Assembly (NCBI RefSeq): GCF_963678635.1
Contig: NC_087068.1
Coordinates: forward strand, 188,001 to 252,000
DNA length: 64,000 nt
Direction: 5' to 3'
DNA from: Symsagittifera roscoffensis
Lineage: Eukaryota; Xenacoelomorpha; Acoela; Convolutidae
The position numbers were made by a program, and so were the translations under genes. Below, piece after piece: positions 44,801-53,300 of the stretch. The stretch's first letter is position 1. Every line of letters starts with the position of its first letter. The notes under the pieces were generated by a model. The model was not told where the DNA came from. It did not search any database and saw only the letters and a program-made list of their open reading frames with translations.

Positions 44801-46343
44801 CAAGAGATCTGTTCAGAGGCTCAAACATCGAGACATACAGCGTTGTGTCTTGTGAGAATGTAGTCAGATCTGGTACTGAACTGACTTGTGGCACGGTTGG
44901 CAATCTTGTCTCCGGGGTGGCATCTGCCTCCGGCGGGACTGGATTCGTCCAGCCAGGCATCTGCGGGGCTGCCCTTGGCCGCTCCTTGTTTCTATGTACG
45001 TAGTTCGTTCTCGAGCCTTGCTGGGCTCTGGCACTGTAGCCCGTACCATCTCCAACATTCGCATGGCGTGAGCGCTCCCTTGAGTTGGAATGCTCCTGCC
45101 AAGTACTCCCATTCAGGATCGCGTCAAGCTTCCGCATCATCAAGTCAGATTTGGCGTCCAACCTCTTCTCCAGGCCAGTCATCGTTTGGGCGTAGGTATT
45201 ATCATGATCATTCAATAATCGCTCGATCTCTCTTGTCATCCTAGCCTCTCTTTCCTCTGACTCTTTGTTTGCCTGTGCCAGGCTCTCAGCCAGGCATTGA
45301 TCGGTGTTACGAATCAATTGAGCCTGATCAAACCTCGCCTGCGACTTCACGTGCGTTAGCTCATCTTTCAAACTCTCTCGACCATGGTGAGCTCTCTCGT
45401 CAACTTGATCTATCCTCTTAGTCATGTCCCGCCTCAATTCATCCAGGCCATTCATCACACCAGCGAACATGTCACTTATGTCACCAGCTGCCCCCAATGG
45501 CGGGGTTAGCCCCAGAGAAGACGAGGTCAACTGCGGCTGTAGCCTAGTACTCGATGACGCACCGCCCTTTTGCTTGTGCAGTGACGTCAGCAGTCTGTCA
45601 AACGTTGATGATGCTCCCATCGTTATCCCATCTGACATAGGCCTGGTCGGCGAGGCAGAAGACGCCTCCCTGCTCATGTCGTTCCTTGGGCACGGTGTGA
45701 AGTTCACATCCGGATGGGTTATTTCCGGTTGGTCGTAACTAGAGGACAGACCTCCGGCTTGTAGCGACGTCACGCGCTCATCGTACAATGACTTCCAACT
45801 TTTCTTTGCCTTCGAGAACGTCTGCTCTTCACTCGGACTCATACTCGACATCATCGCGTTGTTGCTCTGCTTGGCCAAAGATGAGTGTGTACTTGTCGGA
45901 TGTGAAGGTTCCTTTCTCCATTTATAGCTCTTAGTCTCTGTTTTGGACATTCCCCTGTACAACACTTCCTCCCGAGGTTCGACCTCGGGACGCTCCGAGG
46001 TCTCCTCTGTCCTCCCGACTTCCTCCCGTTCGAGGACCTCGTCTGGCTCAAAGTCGCGTCGAATGAGCGTTCGCTCCCCTTCGTCAAAGGGATCCACCAG
46101 CGTTTCGCTCGCAGGCCCGGCCTCGGCGCTCCGCCCTTGATTGCCATCGAGGTTTTTCTCGCTCCTTAGTTTCATCTCGCTCACTGAAAGATCAGGTTGA
46201 CCTTTAGTCGATTCGTCTTCAGCAAACGCGTCGGAAGCGCTGCTAAACGAGGTTTGGCTACGCCTAGTTTTAAATTTCCGCGTGCTTCCCTTGCTTAGCC
46301 TGGGAATTTTAGTAGTCGATCCTAGCGAGTCCCTGCGCTGCAT
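41841..46343 (-). CDS. gag-pol: Gag, protease and start of RT, ending at an in-frame TAA
   Basis: ATG at 46343 is the first methionine; the frame itself opens about 20 codons earlier. Residues counted from TTG 46403: a Ser/Arg-rich disordered start; a probable coiled coil 315-430; the Gag capsid-like region about 565-720 with the typical WIEVMKLHF start; two CCHC zinc knuckles (C761, C764, H769, C774 and C813, C816, H821, C826), which bind RNA; an aspartic protease with LLDTGAVVSVMP (D1123) and ILGRD (1197-1200); and the RT N-terminus from about 1440. The TAA at 41843-41841 cuts RT between its first conserved blocks, and the same frame continues beyond it. This looks like a mutation of this copy, since the position is not where such elements place a programmed stop. 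Confidence 0.92.
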   Translation of the reverse strand: MQRRDSLGSTTKIPRLSKGSTRKFKTRRSQTSFSSASDAFAEDESTKGQPDLSVSEMKLRSEKNLDGNQGRSAEAGPASETLVDPFDEGERTLIRRDFEPDEVLEREEVGRTEETSERPEVEPREEVLYRGMSKTETKSYKWRKEPSHPTSTHSSLAKQSNNAMMSSMSPSEEQTFSKAKKSWKSLYDERVTSLQAGGLSSSYDQPEITHPDVNFTPCPRNDMSREASSASPTRPMSDGITMGASSTFDRLLTSLHKQKGGASSSTRLQPQLTSSSLGLTPPLGAAGDISDMFAGVMNGLDELRRDMTKRIDQVDERAHHGRESLKDELTHVKSQARFDQAQLIRNTDQCLAESLAQANKESEEREARMTREIERLLNDHDNTYAQTMTGLEKRLDAKSDLMMRKLDAILNGSTWQEHSNSRERSRHANVGDGTGYSARAQQGSRTNYVHRNKERPRAAPQMPGWTNPVPPEADATPETRLPTVPQVSSVPDLTTFSQDTTLYVSMFEPLNRSLETFITKLSKSTERGERSRRTLKKPKSYKDESDGCIDTWIEVMKLHFEEENLSKKQECSALTSNLEGTALSCVMARRANERDSARKIFDILLNRFGSGVQGHQAMVKFEKRRQRDEESIDKFLDNLELLRRRSNPDERISERNLAIASKFMDGVRSEELKTMLATHFTLSLDQVPTTDDLRMKSREYLLIKPRAQNRYSNYGNYSGTNTGANSSWYKPRDDMDKRRSCANCGSMDHHVSACSAYKQNMKSIGYFLEDADATDEDHEEYVRGLIMKYGPRCFFCNLEGHFKSDCTQFWDAVADAKHPRHEEALSGVKASRARLMNEAESRRKETKPSTLTTKKVKTWPDEVVASNLEAELSSPLKVDYGLAARTALQNVKQDLATKEVEQWVRSELESTDLRENLNVLGKTTKTEDKEEPKKQGLKLNVISGKTFGMTKAGTKIMSIISVAGHQVVKNLSEPSEITLVHLDIYADYLKERDPKLDSRAVRALLTTGGPRLMKVDGHYIDVHGPYPVLMNVDGINIYTKAHITDANDQIGRIYIGQEELKVRRIGHNAMLEQDAVHIGCEADLAAHVLDVQGRQLSVKGLLDTGAVVSVMPVKTWTDMGFERSDLIPTNIRLAAANQGAIYVTGRTPIISLQLGGRHLWMSFLVVENLDESDQFILGRDFVRNFDVTIDLNDGLIRIKDPERKYEKKPLNKILINQAKVPIFLDRKVRLKPNQAVVATFRMRNLNELSNDRQVCLVPNPNSKSSAILGRSFSLTQSGLCVSVLLNTEATTVTIQRGKKLGYALPLNTDFQSVENLKKFDVTKCPLHANQECIMKRVNELKSSRKLFSMKSETDDGLSSCSNFPERPTEAELAANKPVLPEIEHLKGKISDKELDSLRAVLNRNADVFSKQKADIGCCNFVEHEIEIEEGSVPHREGARRMTPNKSEACRKEIEMLMEYDMIEPSKSPWACGVVMAKKKGGQLRFCCDFCYLNAVTIKDA

Positions 46344-46829
46344 AGTTTTTAACAAAATGAAAATATTCGTAATTTGATGGCAATGCAAACGTACCACAAA
46401 CAAGATCTAGTTAAATCACTTAATGCTGCCTACTCGATTCCGTCAGTATCAAAATGTCTCTTAGATCTCTCACAACTAAACTAGTGACTCAGCTAAAGTT
46501 ACACACAGGGTCTACCCAGTATTGATATAATGCTAACTCAACCCTGTTGTATAGTATAACAGTATCACTAAGTTTCCACAAGATATAATCGACACACAAA
46601 ACACAATAGATAATCAGATAAGAATATCCTACAGGTGACAGCGACCTTTTGTCAGTATCATTTTATCGCCACACAATTTATCAAGTCACTGCTTTGTTAA
46701 AATTAAATAATCTTTGATAAAAAGCAGTGATGACTCAGAAACAGATCAATAAAACTTAGTCTTAAAGAAAAAGACTTCCCTCAATCGGAACGATCCGAAA
46801 GAACAAAGCCCAGGATACAGTCTTCTCAA

Positions 46830-46858
46830 GTGGGTGTGTATTTGCCTAATACACCCAC
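46830..46858 (-). promoter_or_regulatory. Leader hairpin 1
   Basis: GTGGGTGT (46830-46837) pairs perfectly with ACACCCAC (46851-46858) around a 13-nt loop containing GTATTTGCCTAAT. Confidence 0.75.
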
Positions 46859-47014
46859 CGAGGTCTTCTTTTAGGTGCCCTGCGATTGCCCGAGCTGTCC
46901 TATTAAGTAGCTCAAGGCAACCTATGATCGAAAATTTCTAAAGTCTATGAAAAAGCTCCCCCACACCCGGAACGCTCCAAGTGCACGAGAGCAGGGAACA
47001 ACTTTTCTTCTCAT

Positions 47015-47043
47015 GTGAGTGTGTATTTGCCTACTACACTCAC
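47015..47043 (-). promoter_or_regulatory. Leader hairpin 2, covarying with hairpin 1
   Basis: GTGAGTGT (47015-47022) pairs perfectly with ACACTCAC (47036-47043) around the loop GTATTTGCCTACT. Relative to hairpin 1 one pair has changed from G-C to A-T on both sides. In sense orientation one arm reads TCG|GTGAGT, which resembles a splice donor. Confidence 0.75.
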
Positions 47044-47359
47044 CGAGGTCTTCTTTTATTTGTTCCCGGATTGCCCGAACTTTCCTATTAAGTAGCTCAA
47101 GGCAACCACACAACCAAAATCACAATCAGAGGAAAAAAAAATAAAAATTTTCTTTGTTCGGGTACTTCTGATACACCCAATGTAGAATCCAAAGTTGATC
47201 ACGAATTCCCGGGTCAGAATGGGTTCTTATGACCCTGATAAGCACGCCTAATGTCCTAATATGATCCTAATTAAATGGATATTTTCCGTTTCCCAAATCG
47301 CCACAGAAGGTTTACTCAAGTCTCTAACGAGGAAGATCGTTAGAAGGTTTAAGACACTC

Positions 47360-49392
47360 CGGAGGGTTACCTCGGAGGGTACCTTGATCACCCAAGTTAC
47401 TTCGGAGGGTACCTTAATCACCCAAGTTACTTCGGAGGGTCCCCCTAAATTTACTAAGGAGGGTCAATAAGATGCTTAATATGCTCCGGAGGGTTACTTC
47501 GGAGGGTACCTCCAAAATTTTCAAATTTTTTGATCTCGCTTAGAAGGTTCTCCCACTAGCTTCAAAAAGCGTCAAAACAAGCTAGGAGCTCTAATGGGAG
47601 CTGTTTTAACTTCTTTGGGTGATCTCGTGGAAATCTTCCACTAAGGAGGGTTGCTAAGGGGTTTAGCGGACTCCGGAGGGTCACTTCGGAGGGTTCCCCC
47701 AAAATCAAGAAAAAGGGTTATATCACCGCAACAAAGTCTCCAAAAGCGGTCTACCTGACTTAAAACTAGGTTGGCTGACTCGGTCAACCTTCCCAGTTGA
47801 ATAAAAAGATGTTTTGATAAAATTTTCTGCTGCTCGGAGGGTTACCTGTAATTTGGACCCTCCGAACCAACAAATTCTAAGAAATTTTTCTTTTCCGAGA
47901 TTGTCAATCCCAAAAACGGTTGTGATTCGGAAAAGTAGTCAAAAACGTCGACTTATGGTACCAAAATTATCCCGATCGGATAACTAGTCTTTGAGAAATC
48001 ACCAAAAACGCGTTCGTCAAAATGGCCTTTTTCACCACCTGTATAGGATCTGAAAGACTTTTTTCGCAATTCCGGTCGAAAGTGCCTAAAAATACTTGAA
48101 ATGAGCGTAGTAGCCCTGTACGGCACTGGAATAATGCAAAAAACCGGACCAAAATTGGTTTAGAAACAAAAATTTGGCCAAAAACTATCAAATTTGGACC
48201 CTCCGATTCCTTCCTTTTCCAAACCTTAAGTCGTTAGCTCTATCCACGGAGCTACTCGGAGGGTTACCCTAAAATTTCTCTAGTATCCGAGCACGTTATG
48301 CTAGCACGCTCCTAACGCAAAAAATTTTATTGCTCTAACTCTAAAAACTCAAAAACTCGATCCCCAAAACAGATTGACAAAATTCAAAAAATTATCGAAA
48401 TTTTGACCTAAAAATTTTGGTTTTTTCCAACTTCTACTGAGTCTTTTCTCACGCGGTTTCTTTAGTTAGGGGGATCGAACTACGTAGCTACTCCCTATAT
48501 AAAAGCTTTTTGTTGTTCGGAAAAGCTCGGATATCCAAAAATTTGGGGGTCTACAATTTGGTCGAAAATCGATGATTTTCGACAAAATTGGGTGTTTTTT
48601 GGATCTAATTGAGGAGATAAGTAATATGTAATAAGGATAATAACCTATTAGTAGTCGTTAATGAATAGTACTATACCCTCCTTTGTACCAAAATACCCGA
48701 ATTAAGACCCTTAACTCGGAAATTTGTAATCGATGGAGGGTACAATCGGACCGCGCCAATCGTGCCCCCCACCACTTAAGTTTTAATGAAATAGTACCCG
48801 AACGAAACTAAAATTGCTTCAACGATACCCAACAGTCGTTGCGGATGTTGTCCTTGATGTCCCTGTTGAGTGTGCACTCTACCCTCCGGTCACCGGCAAA
48901 ATCACCATTAACGTGCTTAAACACTCAAATTACACTCGAGGGAGGGTATCCAACCCTTCACCAAAACACACAATCTTTCTATCAGAAACGATATAAATCA
49001 ATCTGAAACAACAACAAATAGGAAGGTCAGATCACATCTCGTCCGGAAATAACATATAAACTGTCACTTTATGTTTTTTACTGTTTTTGGTCTTTTTTGG
49101 ATTTTTTACTGTTTTTTGTACTTTTTTGTTTTCAAATAAACTTATTTTTGGCTTTTTCTTGGTTATACACTATTTTTGTTTGTTTTAACGCTTTCTCTTT
49201 AATTGTTTTTGGTCCTGGGACCTCAGGACAAGCGGGCTCTAGATTTCCCACCTAACCCTCCGGCCCACGGAATTTTCGGTGTTAACTAAGTTAAAAAGCT
49301 AAATTGTACTAGACGGAGGGTACGCACCTTCCCCCTAGTACAACAACGGTCATTAAGGCCTCTAACTCGGGCATACGCCCGGAGCGGAGGGT
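47360..49392 (-). repeat. Cluster of 16 CGGAGGGT octamers
   Basis: Exact CGGAGGGT starts at 47360, 47373, 47403, 47433, 47487, 47500, 47674, 47687, 47835, 48257, 49314 and 49385; its reverse complement ACCCTCCG starts at 47857, 48198, 48881 and 49255. Three pairs are spaced by exactly 13 bases, and three members lie in a 30-bp tandem repeat (47371-47440). Confidence 0.85.
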
Positions 49393-49440
49393 ACGTCGCT
49401 GAAACGCTTGCTGATCATGATGGTTTCATGCCTTTAACAG

Positions 49441-49458
49441 GCCCACCCATGAGCGCCA
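49441..49458 (-). promoter_or_regulatory. Primer-binding site, tRNA-Asn-like
   Basis: The plus strand reads GCCCACCCATGAGCGCCA, which would be the last 18 bases of a tRNA ending in CCA. The T-stem part GCCCACC and the discriminator G fit eukaryotic tRNA-Asn; the acceptor part CATGAGC differs from the human and fly forms I know. It lies 12 bases inside the 5' LTR. Confidence 0.55.
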
Positions 49459-49470
49459 TAAAAACGTCTA

Positions 49471-50352
49471 TGTAACATTCGCCCAAATATCACACAGCGA
49501 CGGAGCGTAGAAAAAGTACCTATTAACGACTGGCAGGCGTCAGTTACCTTAATTCTACTCGTTTTTCACCGTCTCGACCTTGCCAGTTGATTTTCTGGTC
49601 TGTCTAGGGCAAAGTAAAAAGTTACCATTTTTAGGCCATCAGTCAAACGACTTTTGATCAGCTTTCGTTTACATGCGAACACAACCACATAGCTGAGTCT
49701 CGGATCCTCAGACTGCATGATTGTCATTAAAAACACGGCTCGAACAACCTATTTTAACATGTTTTTGTGTGACAGTTCTATATTAAATCCATTGGAGATG
49801 GATTGACCCTTTCCTTTTTCTAGCTACTCATACTCTGAAATATTAAACAATAACGGTGTTAATTAAGATCTATGACATTATAGCAGCTATACAGTCAGTC
49901 TATACAGTCCCTTCACATAGACAGTCTCTGGGGGACCAAGCCTCCGCTCCCGTAATATTCTTGAGATAACACTCTTATCTCTTATTTTTCGTGTCCCGGG
50001 AGGATCCCGTGTTATATTTCTTCCCCCACTGAAGCCTCCTTCTCCACAAATTTCCGTCGCTAAGGTTCTTATCGTGTGTTATTGCCACGATAAGAGGCTT
50101 CGTAATTCTCTTGTCTCTGGTACGACTGTTCTTCACAATATATGGCGTCGTTGTGTTTTCCCGTCTTTTTTAGTCAAAATGGCCGTCTTTTTCTATTTCT
50201 CAGAAATGTTCACTCTTCAATCGAAATTTTAAAATTAAAAATTCTAGAACATTCTGACCCTCCTTCGCAACACTTTTTCGTTCATAGGGCCTTTAGTCGT
50301 TCTTTTTTACGTCGCCGGAAGGTTGTGCCGTGTCATCTGGCAGAATGGCACA
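49471..50352 (-). repeat. 5' LTR (882 bp), promoter end of the element
   Basis: Full-length match to 25932-26813. The Gag end of the interior adjoins this copy, so it is the 5' LTR on the minus strand. I could not place a TATA box or poly(A) signal with confidence. Confidence 0.95.
49963..50094 (-). promoter_or_regulatory. Two perfect hairpins inside the LTR
   Basis: GAGATAA/TTATCTC with a 5-nt loop (49963-49981) and CTTATCGTG/CACGATAAG with a 9-nt loop (50068-50094). Both are unchanged in the other LTR (26424-26442 and 26529-26555) even though substitutions lie nearby. Confidence 0.6.
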
Positions 50353-53300
50353 AAAACGCTTCATTTTTTCCTCCACTCATCCTCAATTGTTTTAAACAAC
50401 CGATCATAATGATGTTAGATGAAAAACGCTTCATTTTTTCCTCCACTCACCCTCAATTGTTTTAAACAACCGATCATTATGATGTTAGATGAAAAACGCC
50501 TCATTTTTTTCCTCCACTCATCCTCAATTGTTTTAAACAACCGATCATAATGATGTTAGATGAAAAACGCTTCATTTTTTTCCTCCACTCATCCTCAATT
50601 GTTTTAACAACCGATCATAATGATGTTAGATGAAAAACGCTTCATTTTTTCCTCCACTCATCCTCAATTGTTTTAAACAACCGATCATAATGATGTTAGA
50701 TGAAAAACGCTTCATTTTTTTCCTCCACTCATCCTCAATTGTTTTAAACAACCGATCATAATGATGTTAGATGAAAAACGCTTCAATTTTTCCTCCACTC
50801 ATCCTCAATTGTTTTAAACAACCGATCATAATGATGTTAGATGAAAAACGCTTCATTTTTTCCTCCACTCATCCTCAATTGTTTTAAACAACCGATCATA
50901 ATAATGTTAGATGAAAAACGCTTCATTTTTTCCTCCACTCATCCTCAATTGTTTTAAACAACCGATCATAATGATGTTAGATGAAAAACGCTTCATTTTT
51001 TTCCTCCACTCATCCTCAATTGTTTTAAACAACCGATCATAATGATGTTAGATGAAAAACGCTTCATTTTTTCCTCCACTCATCCTCAATTGTTTTAAAC
51101 AACCGATCATAATGATGTTAGATGAAAAACGCTTCATTTTTTCCTCCACTCATCCTCAATTGTTTTAAACAACCGATCGTAATGATGTTAGATGAAAAAC
51201 GCTTCATTTTTTCCTCCACTCATCCTCAATTGTTTTAAACAACCGATCATAAAGATGTTAGATGAAAAACGCTTCATTTTTTCCTCCACTCATCCTCAAT
51301 TGTTTTAAACAACCGATCATAATGATGTTAGATGAAAAACGCTTCATTTTTTCCTCCACTCATCCTCAATTGTTTTAAACAACCGATCATAATGATGTTA
51401 GATGAAAAATGCTTCATTTTTTTCCTCCACTCATCCTCAATTGTTTTAAACAACCGATCATAATGATGTTAGATAAAAAACGCTTCATTTTTTCCTCCAC
51501 TCATCCTCAATTGTTTTAAACAACCGATCATAATGATGTTAGATGAAAAACGCTTCATTTTTTCCTCCACTCATCCTCAATTGTTTTAAACAACCGATCA
51601 AAATGATGTTAGATGAAAAACGCTTCATTTTTTCCTCCACTCATCCTCAAATGTTTTAAACAACCGATCATAATGATGTTAGATGAAAAATGCTTCATTT
51701 TTTCCTCCACTCATCCTCAATTGTTTTAAACAACCGATCATAATGATGTTAGATGAAAAACATTTCATTTTTTCCTCTACTCATCCTCAATTGTTTTAAA
51801 CAACCGATCATAATGATGTTAGATGAAAAACGCTTCATTTTTTTCCTCCACTCATCCTCAATTGTTTTAAACAACCGATCATAATGATGTTAGATGAAAA
51901 ACGCTTCATTTTTTCCTCCACTCATCCTCAATTGTTTTAAACAACCGATCATAATGATGTTAGATGAAAAACGCTTCATTTTTTTCTCCACTCATCCTCA
52001 GTTGTTTTAAACAACCGATCATAATGATGTTAGATGAAAAACGCTTCATTTTTTTCCTCCACTCATCCTCAATTGTTTTAAACAACCGATCATAATGATG
52101 TTAGATGAAAAACGCTTCATTTTTTCCTCCACTCATCCTCAATTGTTTTAAACAACCGATCATAATGATGTTAGATGAAAAACGCTTCATTTTTTCCTCC
52201 ACTCATCCTCAATTGTTTTAAACAACCGATCATAATGATGTTAGATGAAAAACGCTTCATTTTTTCCTCCACTCATCCTCAATTGTTTTAAACAACCGAT
52301 CATAATGATGTTAGATGAAAAACGCTTAATTTTTTCCTCCACTCATCCTCAATTGTTTTAAACAACCGATCATAATGATGTTAGATGAAAAACGCTTCAT
52401 TTTTTCCTCCACTCATCCTCAATTGTTTTAAACAACCGATCATAATGATGTTAGATGAAAAACGCTTCATTTTTTTCCTCCACTCATCCTCAATTGTTTT
52501 AAACAACCGATCATAATAATTTTAGATGAAAAACGCTTCATTTTTTCCTCCACTCATCCTCAATTGTTTTAAACAACCGATCATAATGATGTTAGATGAA
52601 AAACGCTTCATTTTTTTCCTCCACTCATCCTCAATTGTTTTAAACAACCGATCATAATGATGTTAGATGAAAAACGCTTCATTTTTTCCTCCACTCATCC
52701 TCAATTGTTTTAAACAACCGATCATAATGATGTTAGATGAAAAACGCTTCATTTTTTTCTCCACTCATCCTCAATTGTTTTAAACAACCGATCATAATGA
52801 TGTTAGATGAAAAACGCTTCTTTTTTTTCCTCCACTCATCCTCAATTGTTTTAAACAACCGATCATAATGATGTTAGATGAAAAACGCTTCATTTTTTCC
52901 TCCACTCATCCTCAATTGTTTTAAACAACCGATCATAATGATGTTAGATGAAAAACGCTTCATTTTTTCCTCCACTCATCCTCAATTGTTTTAAACAACC
53001 GATCATAATGATGTTAGATGAAAAACGCTTAATTTTTTCCTCCACTCATCCTCAATTGTTTTAAACAACCGATCATAATGATGTTAGATGAAAAACGCTT
53101 CATTTTTTCCTCCACTCATCCTCAATTGTTTTAAACAACCGATCATAATGATGTTAGATGAAAAACGCTTCATTTTTTTCCTCCACTCATCCTCAATTGT
53201 TTTAAACAACCGATCATAATAATGTTAGATGAAAAACGCTTCATTTTTTCCTCCACTCATCCTCAATTGTTTTAAACAACCGATCATAATGATGTTAGAT

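Larger units (their letters stand above)
46738..47107 (-). repeat. 185-bp tandem repeat, two diverged copies
   Basis: TCCTATTAAGTAGCTCAAGG ends copy one near 46918 and copy two near 47103, and the GTATTTGCCTA loop sits at the same offset. The copies differ at many other positions, so they are old, but the shared blocks are held. Confidence 0.85.
46344..49440 (-). promoter_or_regulatory. 3.1-kb untranslated leader
   Basis: From the primer-binding site to the Gag ATG there is no frame that resembles a protein. It contains a 185-bp tandem repeat next to Gag (46738-47107) and an octamer cluster (47360-49392). RNA packaging, dimerisation and splice control usually lie in this region, so these repeats are candidates for such roles. 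Confidence 0.6.
25932..50352 (-). mobile_element. Giant Ty3/gypsy-order LTR retrotransposon, 24,421 bp, inserted in the satellite
   Basis: Two 882-bp direct repeats with TGT...ACA ends bound the element. Flanking satellite text (GATG-AAAA on the left, AAAA-CGCTTC on the right) shows that it split one monomer, with AAAA at 25928-25931 and 50353-50356. Because the usual monomer has five A, the duplication could be 3 or 4 bp. Domain order on the minus strand is Gag, protease, RT, RNase H, integrase, GPY/F-like tail: Ty3/gypsy order. After pol come a macro domain and a second giant frame with SGNH hydrolase text. The LTRs differ at 9 sites I counted (about 1%), so insertion is fairly recent, but both polyprotein frames are broken in this copy. 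The coding interior is visibly richer in G and C than the host flanks. Confidence 0.95.

Noticed and set aside
27486-46147. Many plus-strand frames of 60-200 codons across the retrotransposon
   Set aside because: Shadows of the long minus-strand coding frames; none has family motifs.
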